A stretch of 64,000 nucleotides of DNA, taken from Streptomyces sp. HD. Lineage in GTDB: Bacteria > Actinomycetota > Actinomycetes > Streptomycetales > Streptomycetaceae. Below, piece by piece: positions 52,115 to 60,309 of the stretch. The stretch lies in NCBI RefSeq assembly GCF_028369295.1, contig NZ_JAQMYP010000001.1, positions 310,001-374,000 of the forward strand, given 5' to 3'. A program made the position numbers and the translations under genes. Positions within the stretch are counted from its first letter, which is position 1; every line of letters starts with the position of its first letter. The notes below the pieces were generated by a model. That model ran no database searches. It saw only the letters and a list, made by a program, of their open reading frames with translations, and was not told where the DNA came from.

Positions 52115-52753
52115 ATGTCGGACAAGACCCCCGTCGACTTCTGGTTCGACCCCCTGTGCCCCTGGGCCTGGATGACCTCGCGCTGGGTGCTGGAGGTGGA
52201 GAAGGTCCGCGACATCGAGGTCCGCTGGCATCTGATGAGCCTGGCCGTCCTCAACGAGGACAAGCTGGACGACCTCCCCGAGCAGTACCGGGAGCTGCTG
52301 GAGACCAAGGCGTGGGGTCCCGTCCGGGTCGTCATCGCCGCGCAGGAGGAGCACGGCGCCGAGGTGCTCGGCGACCTCTACACCGCGCTCGGCACCCGCA
52401 TCCACAACAAGGGCGAGGGCCCCGAGAAAGAGACCGTCGCCGCCGCCCTGAAGGACGTGGGCCTGCCCGACTCCCTCATGGACCACTGGGACGGCACCGC
52501 CTACGAGCCGCAGCTGCGCGCCTCCCACAAGGAGGGCATCGAGCTGGTCGGCCAGGAGGTCGGCACCCCCGTCATCGCCGTCCCCGGCGATGACGGCGAG
52601 CAGATCGCCTTCTTCGGCCCCGTCGTCACCCCGGCCCCCAAGGGCGAGGAGGCCGCGAAGCTCTGGGACGGCACCCTCGCCGTGGCCTCCGTACCGGGCT
52701 TCTACGAGATCAAGCGGACCCGGACCAAGGGTCCGGACTTCAGCAACCTGTAG
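52115..52753 (+). CDS. thioredoxin-fold (DsbA/FrnE-like) protein, Rv2466c type
   Basis: The product is 212 aa from ATG 52115 with GAGGAG upstream. Motif FWFDPLCPWAW (about 9-19) matches the mycothiol-dependent nitroreductase/oxidoreductase Rv2466c family, and the rest (SRWVLEVEKVRDIEV, WHLMSLAVLNE, GTPVIAV) follows it closely. The active site has Cys15 but Ala18 in place of the second Cys of CPWC, so it would act by a monothiol mechanism, probably with mycothiol. It is divergent from pepN with 137 nt between. Cytoplasmic. Confidence 0.9.
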   Translation: MSDKTPVDFWFDPLCPWAWMTSRWVLEVEKVRDIEVRWHLMSLAVLNEDKLDDLPEQYRELLETKAWGPVRVVIAAQEEHGAEVLGDLYTALGTRIHNKGEGPEKETVAAALKDVGLPDSLMDHWDGTAYEPQLRASHKEGIELVGQEVGTPVIAVPGDDGEQIAFFGPVVTPAPKGEEAAKLWDGTLAVASVPGFYEIKRTRTKGPDFSNL

Positions 52754-52785
52754 GGCGAGCACCAGGGCCGGGGCCAGTGCCGGGG

Positions 52786-52995
52786 CTAGTCGGACTCGGG
52801 CTTGGGCAGGTTGCCGCCGACATGGCGGTTGCCTCGCTGCTGGACCCGCCGGCACTTGCCGTTGGTACAGCGGAGCACGGCCGCCTTGCGAACGTGCTTC
52901 GGTATCTGGCTCTTGACCTGCTCCCACTCCTTCTCGGTGAGCGGGTCGAACTCCTCCATACGGTCGCCGCAGTTCGGGCATCGCTTGGACACCAT
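52786..52995 (-). CDS. small zinc-ribbon protein
   Basis: The product is 69 aa from ATG 52995 behind GGGGGGA. CPNCGD at the N-terminus and RCTNGKC later form a four-Cys zinc ribbon, and the remainder is basic. It may bind nucleic acid or a protein partner. A second small zinc-ribbon gene lies 104 nt upstream on the same strand. Confidence 0.82.
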   Translation of the reverse strand: MVSKRCPNCGDRMEEFDPLTEKEWEQVKSQIPKHVRKAAVLRCTNGKCRRVQQRGNRHVGGNLPKPESD

Positions 52996-53099
52996 CCGAA
53001 TCCCCCCTGTGCCGTGCGCAGTACGGTGACCGGAGCGTAGGTCCGCGCGGGGCCGTGGCATCAGCCCGGAATCCGTCCTGCCAGGGCGGATTCCGGACG

Positions 53100-53336
53100 T
53101 CACGCCCCGGCCGCGGTCTCCTCCTCGCGGAACCTCTCGGGCAGGGTGCCGCGGTCGCTCATGTTCAGGTGCCGGTAGTACGTCAGACAGCCCTTGACGG
53201 TGCAGCGCCAGTACCAGTCCACGTAGTGGCGGGGATCCCCTTTCTCCGCCCGGACCGCCGCCTTCTCCTCGGCATTGAGCGGCCGGAACACCTGCATGCC
53301 CCCACACGTAGGGCACGCCAGCCGGAACGTCCTCAT
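53100..53336 (-). CDS. small zinc-ribbon protein coupled to the GDPD gene
   Basis: The product is 78 aa from ATG 53336, which overlaps the stop of the phosphodiesterase gene (TGATG) and has AGGAGG upstream. CPTCGG near the N-terminus and RCTVKGC at about 44-50 make a zinc ribbon, with Arg/Lys-rich text between. It is of the same type as the next gene downstream, though not a close copy. Coupled translation ties it to the phosphodiesterase, but a functional link is not obvious. Confidence 0.82.
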   Translation of the reverse strand: MRTFRLACPTCGGMQVFRPLNAEEKAAVRAEKGDPRHYVDWYWRCTVKGCLTYYRHLNMSDRGTLPERFREEETAAGA

Positions 53337-54397
53337 CAGCCCCTCCTAGCCATCACCGCCAGATCCGGGAAGTCGGTCACCACCGCGTCGACCCCCATCC
53401 CGTAGTACAGCGCGTACTCGGCGAACGCGTCCCCGAAATCGTTCGCTCCGTCACCGCGCCGGAAATCCACCGGAAGGAACTGGTTCTCCGCCCGGAAGGT
53501 GTACGGCCCCACCCGCAGCCCCGCCGCATGCGCGTCCGCGAGGACCGGCGTCCCGACGAGCGACGACTTGTCCGGACCGATCCAGTCCGCGTACTCGGCG
53601 ATCCGCGCCAACCCCGCCGGGGTCATCATGTCCCGGTACGTCGTCGGATCACCGGCCGAGACCAGGTCGTACGGCCCACCCGTCGTCCCCAGCGCCTGCC
53701 ACAGCGCCACCCCCAGCCGCTCGGCCGCGATCCGCTGCAGGCTCGTCGGCTCGAAGGACTGCACGACACACTCGCGCCGGCCGAGCCGGTTCCGCCGGAT
53801 CGCCGCCGCCAGCTTCGGTTCCAAGGGCAGTCCCAGAGAGCGGAAGTACGTCGGGTGCTTGGTCTCGGGGAAGACGGCGATCGTCCGGCCGTGGGCCCGC
53901 GACAGCCGGCGCGCCAGGTCCACCACCTCCTGGAAGGTGAGCACCTCCGCGCGGCCGTCGAACACCGTGTTGCGGTTGCGGACCAGCGGCAGCCGCTCCA
54001 CCGCCCGCAGCGTCTTCAGCTCCGCCAGCGTGAAGTCCTCGGTGAACCAGCCGGTCACCGGACGCCCGTCCACGGTCTTGGTGGTACGGCGGTCCGTGAA
54101 CTCCGGGTGCGACGCCACGTCCGTCGTCTGCGAGATCTCGTTCTCGTGCCGGACGACCAGGACGTGGTCCTTCGTCGGGACGAGGTCCGGTTCGATCCAG
54201 TCGGCACCGGTCTGCACGGCGTAGGTGTAGGAGACCGCCGTGTGTTCGGGACGCCAGCCCGCGGCGCCCCGGTGGCCGATGACCAGTGGGTGCCGGCCGG
54301 TCGGGGCTTGCCCGGCCGCGTGTGCCGGTGCGGGGACGGCGGCGGCCGCCGGGGCTGCGGCGGCCGCGAGCAGCAGAGAACGGCGTCCGAGATGCAT
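53336..54397 (-). CDS. secreted glycerophosphodiester phosphodiesterase
   Basis: The product is 353 aa from ATG 54397 with AAGGGAG upstream. A Tat-like signal (LGRRSLLLAAAAAP) ends near AHA (27). The GDPD core is clear: His42-Arg43 (VIGHRGAAG), Glu51, Glu69 and Asp71 (WIEPDLVPT) and His84. It hydrolyses glycerophosphodiesters to glycerol-3-phosphate and an alcohol outside the cell, using Ca or Mg. It follows the FGGY kinase by 26 nt on the same strand, so it may share the sugar/polyol regulation of that locus. Confidence 0.94.
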   Translation of the reverse strand: MHLGRRSLLLAAAAAPAAAAVPAPAHAAGQAPTGRHPLVIGHRGAAGWRPEHTAVSYTYAVQTGADWIEPDLVPTKDHVLVVRHENEISQTTDVASHPEFTDRRTTKTVDGRPVTGWFTEDFTLAELKTLRAVERLPLVRNRNTVFDGRAEVLTFQEVVDLARRLSRAHGRTIAVFPETKHPTYFRSLGLPLEPKLAAAIRRNRLGRRECVVQSFEPTSLQRIAAERLGVALWQALGTTGGPYDLVSAGDPTTYRDMMTPAGLARIAEYADWIGPDKSSLVGTPVLADAHAAGLRVGPYTFRAENQFLPVDFRRGDGANDFGDAFAEYALYYGMGVDAVVTDFPDLAVMARRG

Positions 54398-54423
54398 ATG
54401 ACTCCCTTGTGTCGTCGGCTCGT

Positions 54424-55845
54424 TCACGCGCGCGCCGTGTGCCGGGCATGAGCCAGCCGGGCCAGATGGTCGGCGTAGGCGTTCGCGTAGTACGCCGCCC
54501 GGGCCGCGTCCGGCTCCACGACCGCCGTCGGCTCCGTCCAGGCCGCCGCGTCCAGCGCCACCCCGTACCGCTCCGCCGCCGCCAACACCGCGCCCCGCGC
54601 CCCCACTTCACCCTCGACCACCCTGAGCGGACGGCCCAGAACATCGGCGAGCAGCCGCATCCAGGCGGGGCTGCGCGTGCCGCCGCCGCACACCGCGAGG
54701 GTGCCCGTCAGCCCCGCCGCCTCCAGGCAGTGGCGGGCCGCGTAGCCGATGCCCTCGCAGGTGGCGCGGATCAGGTCCGCCTTCGTGGACTCCAGGGAGA
54801 CACCGGTGAGTTCGGCACGCAGCCGGGGTTCCACGAACGGGGCCCGCTCACCCGACGGGGCGAAGTACGGCAGCACGCGGACGCCGTTCGCACCGGGCGG
54901 CGTCTCGGCGAGCAGGGCGTCGACCTCGTCGTGGTGGACGCCGGTCGTGGAGAGCACCCAGTCCAGGGCCGCCGTGCCGACCATCGCGGGCATCGCGCGC
55001 AGCCAGTGGCCGGGACGGTCCGTGGAGATGTACAGCCCGGCCGGCTCGCCCTTCAGATCCAGGTCCGTCGTGGCGACCAGGCTGGCCAGGCAGGTGCCGA
55101 CGATCAGCAGACCGTCGCCGGGGGACGTCACACCCGCGCCGAGCGCACAGGACGGCAGATCGTATGGGCCGTTCGCCAGCCGTGTCCCCGAGGGCAGCCC
55201 CTCGCGCGCCTCGGCCGTCGTGACCGGATCGCCGATCGGCGCGAGCAGGCCCCGGCGGTGTGTGAGGCCCAGCAGCTCCACGACCCGGTTGTCGTAGGCC
55301 CGGGTGCGCGGGTCGAGGAACGGCATCGACGCGTCCGAGACGTCCGTCGTCGCCGGGGCGCCGGTCAGGCGGCGGAAGACCATGTCCTTGCAGTAGAGCG
55401 CCGTGGCCGCGGCGTCGAGGGACGCGGGCTCATGGCGGTCGAACCAGGCGAGCAGCGGGCCCGGACACCCGGGGAACATCGCGCTTCCGGTGCGGCGGAA
55501 CACCGTCTCGAACGTGCCGTCCGCCAGCCACTGGTCGAGCAGCTCGTGCGCCCGGCCGTCCATCCAGGAGGCGGCGGGCCGGACGGGGCGGCCGTCCTTG
55601 TCGACCAGCCAGACGCCGTCGCCCTGGCCGGTGAGGCCGGCCAGCTCGACCGGTTCCGGGATGCGGGTGGTCAGGGCGTCGAGTACGCCCATTACTGCTG
55701 TGTACACCTCCTCCATGTCCTGCTCGACGTGACCGGCGTGGAGTGACAGGGCCACCGGGTGTGCCTCTACGGCCAGTTCGCGACCGGTGTCGTCGAACGC
55801 GGCGGCTTTTACCGTGGATGTGCCCACGTCGATGCCGATGTACAT
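54424..55845 (-). CDS. FGGY-family carbohydrate kinase
   Basis: The product is 473 aa from ATG 55845 behind AGAGGTGG. It has phosphate-1 motif IDVGTSTVKAAAFD (4-17), TGQGDGVWLVD, the FGGY C-terminal half with GGGTRSPAW and the adenosine site (AVCGGG, GARGAVLAAAE). TGQGDG text resembles erythritol- and xylulose-type kinases, so I expect a C4-C5 polyol or ketose substrate, phosphorylated in the cytoplasm. It forms the last part of the locus with ABC importer, DeoR regulator and hydroxyacid dehydrogenase. The exact substrate is not deducible. Confidence 0.9.
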   Translation of the reverse strand: MYIGIDVGTSTVKAAAFDDTGRELAVEAHPVALSLHAGHVEQDMEEVYTAVMGVLDALTTRIPEPVELAGLTGQGDGVWLVDKDGRPVRPAASWMDGRAHELLDQWLADGTFETVFRRTGSAMFPGCPGPLLAWFDRHEPASLDAAATALYCKDMVFRRLTGAPATTDVSDASMPFLDPRTRAYDNRVVELLGLTHRRGLLAPIGDPVTTAEAREGLPSGTRLANGPYDLPSCALGAGVTSPGDGLLIVGTCLASLVATTDLDLKGEPAGLYISTDRPGHWLRAMPAMVGTAALDWVLSTTGVHHDEVDALLAETPPGANGVRVLPYFAPSGERAPFVEPRLRAELTGVSLESTKADLIRATCEGIGYAARHCLEAAGLTGTLAVCGGGTRSPAWMRLLADVLGRPLRVVEGEVGARGAVLAAAERYGVALDAAAWTEPTAVVEPDAARAAYYANAYADHLARLAHARHTARA

Positions 55846-55937
55846 TCCAACCCACCTCTTTGGCTTGGTCGGCTGTGCAGTGCTTTTTGCGGCTGGGGTG
55901 CCGAATGTTCGGCTCTTTCGCCTCCGGGGCGCCATAT

Positions 55938-56005
55938 GCCGGTGTCGAGAGCACGACCGTGCTCGACCCTTCGGGCCTCGGCGCGCTCGTCCTCTCGACA
56001 CCGGC
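55938..56005 (-). terminator. long UUCG-capped hairpin after the dehydrogenase
   Basis: A 14-bp perfect base stem (GCCGGTGTCGAGAG/CTCTCGACACCGGC) extended by imperfect pairing and closed by a TTCG loop fills the 237-nt gap between the dehydrogenase stop and the FGGY kinase start. It should terminate or attenuate transcription into the kinase gene. Confidence 0.6.
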
Positions 56006-56082
56006 GCGCCCCTACGGCTCTTTCGCGGCCGGTGTCGTCGGACCAGTGAGGTTGGTGGGCGCTCACCCGGCCCGAACGTGCC

Positions 56083-57108
56083 TCAGGTCAGGGCGTGCGC
56101 CAGAGGCTCTCCCCGCGCCCAGCGGCCCACCTCCGCCGCTGCGATGGCCGCCGCCTTCTCCGCCACCGCGCGGGACGCGCCGCCCAGGTGTGGGGTCAGT
56201 ACGACGCGGTCGGCGAGGGCGTGCAGCCGGGAGGCCGGGGGCAGCGGCTCCTGTGCGTAGGTGTCCAGGGCCGCCGCCGAGACATGGCCGTTCTCCAGGG
56301 CCTCGCACAGGGCGTCCTCGTCCAGCAGCGGGCCCCTTGCCGCGTTCACGACCACCGCCCCCTGCGGCAGGAGGGCCAGTTCGCGGGCGCCGATCAGCCC
56401 CCGGGTCTCGGGGGTGAGACGGGCGTGCAGGGTGATCACCCGGGAGACGCGCAGGAGTTCGTCCAGGGACGCGACGCGCAGGCCGTGGATCTCGCCCTTG
56501 ACGTACGGGTCGTACACCATCACCCGCGCCCCGAAGGCGCACAGCACGCGCGCGACCCGGCTGCCCACCGCCCCGTAGCCGACCAGCCCGACCGGCAGGT
56601 CCTCCAGCTCCAGACCGCTGTGCTCGTAGGTGTAATAGGTGGCCCCCTCCCAGCTGCCCTGCCGGGCGAGGAGTTCATGGGCCTGCGGGATGCGGCGCAG
56701 GGCCGCCAGCATCAGGCCGACCGTGAACTCGGCGGTGGCGGCGGCGTTGCGCCCGGGGGCGTAGCAGACGCGGACGTCGTGGCGTTTGGCCGCGTCCAGG
56801 TTCACGTTCACCGGGCCGCCCCGGCACACCACCACCAGCTTCAGATCCGGGCAGGCGGCGAGGACCTTCTCAGTAACCGGCCCCATCTGCGTGACCAGGA
56901 CCTCCGCCCCGGCCAGCGCCTCGATCATCTGGTCCTCGGCGTCACTGGCTTCCTGAACCTCGGCCACCGGCCCGAACGGCTCCAGCGGCCAGCCGAGCTT
57001 CAGTTCCTTCACGGTCGCCCGTTCCGCCTCGTGCTCCACCGCCCGCATGATCAACGAAGGAAGGATGAAGTGGTCACCAGCGGCCACGATACGTACCGGT
57101 TCGGTCAT
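56083..57108 (-). CDS. D-isomer-specific 2-hydroxyacid dehydrogenase
   Basis: The product is 341 aa from ATG 57108. It has a Rossmann GLVGYGAVGSRVA motif (about 172-184) and the catalytic set Arg (NAARGPLLDED), Glu (DTYAQEPLPP) and His (LTPHLGGAS), typical of the SerA/hydroxypyruvate-reductase family. It should oxidise or reduce a 2-hydroxyacid with NAD(P). With the FGGY kinase it suggests a route for a sugar acid or phosphorylated polyol product. A TnpB element begins only about 10-15 nt upstream of its start, so its former promoter or operon link is disrupted. Confidence 0.93.
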   Translation of the reverse strand: MTEPVRIVAAGDHFILPSLIMRAVEHEAERATVKELKLGWPLEPFGPVAEVQEASDAEDQMIEALAGAEVLVTQMGPVTEKVLAACPDLKLVVVCRGGPVNVNLDAAKRHDVRVCYAPGRNAAATAEFTVGLMLAALRRIPQAHELLARQGSWEGATYYTYEHSGLELEDLPVGLVGYGAVGSRVARVLCAFGARVMVYDPYVKGEIHGLRVASLDELLRVSRVITLHARLTPETRGLIGARELALLPQGAVVVNAARGPLLDEDALCEALENGHVSAAALDTYAQEPLPPASRLHALADRVVLTPHLGGASRAVAEKAAAIAAAEVGRWARGEPLAHALT

Positions 57109-57120
57109 TTGCTGTCCTTT

Positions 57121-58401
57121 CCGAAGCCTTGCAAGCTCTTACAAGTTGCCGCGCCATCTTGTGAGTTGTGAAGACCATGCATGCGAAGCGGGCATTCAAG
57201 TACCGCTTCTATCCGACCGATTCCCAGGCAGCGGAGCTGTCGCGCACGTTCGGATGCGTGCGGAAGGTCTTCAATATGGCGCTGGCGGCTCGCACGGAGG
57301 CGTGGACGCTGCGGCGGGAACGAATCAACTACAACGCCACATCGGCGATGCTGACTGCGTGGAAGAAAACGGAGGAACTGGCCTACCTCAACGAAGTTTC
57401 CTCTGTCCCGCTCCAACAGGCGCTGCGGCATCTGCAGACCGCGTTCACGAACTTCTTCTCGAAGCGGGCCAAGTACCCGCGGTTCAAGTCGCGTAAGAAG
57501 TCGCGGAAGTCCGCCGAATACACCACGAGTGCGTTCCGCTTCCGTCATGGCGAGCTGACGCTGGCCAAGATGGTGGAACCGCTGGAGATGGTGTGGTCTC
57601 GGCCGCTGCCCGAGGGTGCGCAGCCGTCGACGGTGACAGTGTCCCAGGATGCGGCCGGCCGCTGGTTCGTATCCCTTCTCGTCGAGGACCCTGACGTCAA
57701 GCCGCTCCCCGGCGAGGAAACGGCGGTTGGTATCGATGCGGGGTTGGAGCACTTGCTGACCCTCTCGACCGGGGAAAAGATCACCAACCCCCGGCATGAG
57801 CGAAAGGACCGCGCGCGCCTCTCGAAGGCGCAAGGGGAGTTGTCCCGCAAGGCCAAGGGAAACGGTGCCAACCGTGCCAAGGCCTGCCGGAAGGTCGCCC
57901 GTATCCACGCTCGCATTTCCGACCGCAGGCGCGACCATCTCCACAAGATCACAACTCGACTCGTTCGTGACAACCAAACGATCGTGATCGAGGATTTGAG
58001 TGTTCGAAACCTGATGAAGAACGGCAAGCTCGCCCGAGCCATCTCTGACGCGGCCTGGAGCGAGTTCCGCAGCATGCTGGAGTACAAGGCCCAGTGGTAC
58101 GGCCGCGAAGTGATCGCCGTAGACCGCTGGTTTCCCTCCTCCAAGCTGTGCTCGAATTGCGGAATGCTGCAAGACGGGATGCCACTGCACCTGCGTACCT
58201 GGACGTGCTGCGGATGTGGAACCAGCCACAACCGCGACGAAAACGCGGCGAAGAACCTTCTGGCCGCCGGGCTGGCGGTGTCGGCCTGTGGAGCCGGTGT
58301 AAGACCTCAACGGAGCACTCCGAGCGGGCAGTCGGCGATGAAGCAGGAAGCCCTACGGCGCGAGCTGTAGGAGTCCCCTCCGTCAGGAGGGGGGAAGTCA
58401 A
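57121..58401 (+). mobile_element. TnpB-only IS200/IS605-type insertion element
   Basis: The element carries tnpB but no tnpA. The left side has a hairpin TTACAAG/CTTGTGA (57139-57164). The right side has CCCCTCC-GTCA-GGAGGGG (58375-58392) followed by GGAAGTCAAC, the usual kind of right end, just after the tnpB stop. Exact ends are inferred. It lies between the ABC ATPase stop (58398-58400) and the dehydrogenase start (57108) and is opposite in strand to both. The 3' part of tnpB and the right end should encode the guide (omega) RNA. Confidence 0.8.
57168..58370 (+). CDS. tnpB: TnpB RNA-guided endonuclease / OrfB
   Basis: The product is 400 aa from GTG 57168, with ATG 57177 as alternative. 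It has an N-terminal OrfB helix-turn-helix part (1-110), a RuvC-like nuclease with Asp190 (VGIDAGLEHLL), Glu275 (VIEDLSVRNL) and Asp357 (NRDENAAKN), and a zinc ribbon CSNCG (328-332) with CCGCG (347-351). All catalytic residues are present, so it looks active. TnpB proteins cut DNA using an RNA made from the element's right end and promote retention of the element. The base composition is less G/C-biased than the surrounding genes, as expected for acquired DNA. Confidence 0.95.
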   Translation: MKTMHAKRAFKYRFYPTDSQAAELSRTFGCVRKVFNMALAARTEAWTLRRERINYNATSAMLTAWKKTEELAYLNEVSSVPLQQALRHLQTAFTNFFSKRAKYPRFKSRKKSRKSAEYTTSAFRFRHGELTLAKMVEPLEMVWSRPLPEGAQPSTVTVSQDAAGRWFVSLLVEDPDVKPLPGEETAVGIDAGLEHLLTLSTGEKITNPRHERKDRARLSKAQGELSRKAKGNGANRAKACRKVARIHARISDRRRDHLHKITTRLVRDNQTIVIEDLSVRNLMKNGKLARAISDAAWSEFRSMLEYKAQWYGREVIAVDRWFPSSKLCSNCGMLQDGMPLHLRTWTCCGCGTSHNRDENAAKNLLAAGLAVSACGAGVRPQRSTPSGQSAMKQEALRREL

Positions 58402-59480
58402 CGGAGGGAGTCTCCCGTCTCGGCGTCGAAGACATGGGTGAGGTGAGGGTCGGCGGTGAAGTGGACGCGGTCGTCGTGGACGAGGCGTACCTCGGGGGCC
58501 GTGAGGACGACCAGGGGGCTGTCGACGCCGCCCAGGGCGAGGGTCGCGATGCCCGACTCCAGGAGGGGTTCATGGGCGATGACGCGGGCCGTGAGACCGC
58601 CGCCCTCGCCGGTCAGGGCGAGGTCCTCCGGGCGGATGCCGACCACCACCTCCCGGCCCGCCTCCACCGGTACCGGCAGCGCGAGTCGTGCCGTGTCCGA
58701 GAGGCGGGCGTGGCCGTCGTTCGTCGTCACGCCGGGGAGGAGGTTGATCGCGGGCTCGCCCACGAAGTCCGCGACGAAGACGTTGGCGGGGCTGTCGTAG
58801 ATCTCGTACGGGGTGCCGAGCTGCTGGATCACGCCGTCCTTCATCACCGCGATCCGGTCGGCCAGGGAGAGGGCCTCCTCCTGGTCGTGGGTGACGAGGA
58901 TGGTGGTGTGGCCCAGGTCGCGTTGGATGCGCTTGAGTTCGCGACGGGTCGTGTCGCGCTGGGCCGCGTCCAGGTGGGAGAGGGGCTCGTCGAGGAGGAG
59001 TACGTCCGGTTCGCGGATCAGTGCGCGGGCCAGGGAGACCCGCTGCTTCTGACCGCTGGACAGGCCCGCCGGGCGGGCGTCGAGGATGCCCGTGAGGTCG
59101 ACGCGTTCGGCGATCTCCCTGACCTTGCGGTCTACGTCTCCCCGGTCGGCCCGCCTGCGTGCCTTCAGGCCGAAGGCCAGGTTCTCCGCCACCGTGAGGG
59201 GCGGATAGAGGGCGTAGTTCTCGAAGGCGACCCCGATGTTGCGCTGTTGCGCCGGGCGGGCGGTCACCGACGAACCCCCGACCAGGATGTCGCCGCCGGT
59301 CACCGTCTCCAGCCCGGCGATCATCCGCAGGGTCGTGGACTTTCCGCAGCCCGAGGGGCCCAGCAGACCGAGCAGCTCGCCGGAGCGGAGGGTCAGGTCC
59401 ATGCCGCGTACGGCGTCCACCGGCGGGCGGCCCCGCGTCGAGAAGGTCTTGCGCAGATCACGTAGCTCCAGCTCGGTCAT
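58398..59480 (-). CDS. ABC sugar importer ATPase (MalK type), copy 2
   Basis: The product is 360 aa: Walker A GPSGCGKST, Q-loop FENYALYPPL, signature LSSGQKQRVSLARAL, Walker B VLLLDEPLSHLD, switch His VTHD, then the TOBE/MalK regulatory domain from about 240. ATG 59480 lies 23 nt inside the 3' end of the deoR gene. It differs clearly from the ATPase at 60306, so the transporter may use a heterodimer, as in glycerol importers with GlpS/GlpT. The TnpB element's right end abuts its stop codon, but the C-terminus appears complete (HVFDAETGDSLR). Confidence 0.93.
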   Translation of the reverse strand: MTELELRDLRKTFSTRGRPPVDAVRGMDLTLRSGELLGLLGPSGCGKSTTLRMIAGLETVTGGDILVGGSSVTARPAQQRNIGVAFENYALYPPLTVAENLAFGLKARRRADRGDVDRKVREIAERVDLTGILDARPAGLSSGQKQRVSLARALIREPDVLLLDEPLSHLDAAQRDTTRRELKRIQRDLGHTTILVTHDQEEALSLADRIAVMKDGVIQQLGTPYEIYDSPANVFVADFVGEPAINLLPGVTTNDGHARLSDTARLALPVPVEAGREVVVGIRPEDLALTGEGGGLTARVIAHEPLLESGIATLALGGVDSPLVVLTAPEVRLVHDDRVHFTADPHLTHVFDAETGDSLR

Positions 59481-60309
59481 CGCTGCCCTTCGTCACGATC
59501 GGTGCCCCAGGACCTGTCCGGGCGCAGACTTCGTAGGTGACCTTGTGCTCGTCCAGGTCCCGCAGCGCCTCCGCCGACGCCCCGTCGTCCACGAGGAGCA
59601 GGTCGAAGCGGGAGAGGGGGACCACCCGGTGCAGGGCGACCCGGGCGAGCTTGGTGTGGTCGATCAGCAGCACGTTGCGGGCGGCCGCGTCGAGCATGGC
59701 CCGCTTCACCGACACGATGTGCTGCTCCTGGTGGTAGGCGTAACCCCCGTGCACGGCCGACGTCGACGCGAAGCACACGTCCACCCGCAGCTGCTCGATC
59801 GCCTCGACGCAGGACACGCCGAGGAAGGAGGAGTGCAGCGGGTCGTAGTCGCCGCCGAGGGCCATCAGGTGGATGCCGCGCTGGTCGGAGAGGAGGTTGA
59901 TGGCCTCCAGGAAGTTGGTGACGACCGTGAGGGGGGTCACCTCGCCTACGCGCAGCCCGCGGGCTATCTCCAGGGTGGACGTGGAGTCGTCCAGCATGAT
60001 CGCCATGCCGGGCTCGATCAGCTGCAGGGCGCGGGCGGCCACGGCGGCCTTCTCGGCGCGCATGGTCTTCAGCCGGTACTGCACGTTCGACTCGAAGACC
60101 CCGGAGGGCTGAGCGGTCACACCGCCCCTGGACTTCCTCACGATGCCCTGCCGTTCGAGCTCGTCGAGGTCCCGGTGGATGGTCATCAGGCTGACGCCGA
60201 AGCGCTCGGCCAGTTCGGCGGCCGTCGCCGAACCGTCGGCGAGGACCTGCTCGGCCATGGCGGCCTGACGGGCGGCGGGGCCCTGCGGACCGCTGCTGTG
60301 GTTGCTCAT
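59458..60309 (-). CDS. DeoR/GlpR-family transcriptional regulator
   Basis: The product is 283 aa from ATG 60309, overlapping the upstream ATPase stop by ATGA. The helix-turn-helix lies at about 20-65 (SATAAELAERFGVSLMTIHRDLDELERQGIVRK in part) and the sugar-phosphate-sensing DeoR_C domain at about 90-250 (IMLDDSTSTLEIA, VVTNFLEAI, LIDHTKLAR). It should repress the locus until a phosphorylated sugar or polyol accumulates, probably the product of the FGGY kinase. It sits between two ATPase genes inside the operon. Confidence 0.94.
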   Translation of the reverse strand: MSNHSSGPQGPAARQAAMAEQVLADGSATAAELAERFGVSLMTIHRDLDELERQGIVRKSRGGVTAQPSGVFESNVQYRLKTMRAEKAAVAARALQLIEPGMAIMLDDSTSTLEIARGLRVGEVTPLTVVTNFLEAINLLSDQRGIHLMALGGDYDPLHSSFLGVSCVEAIEQLRVDVCFASTSAVHGGYAYHQEQHIVSVKRAMLDAAARNVLLIDHTKLARVALHRVVPLSRFDLLLVDDGASAEALRDLDEHKVTYEVCARTGPGAPIVTKGSDDRAGAT

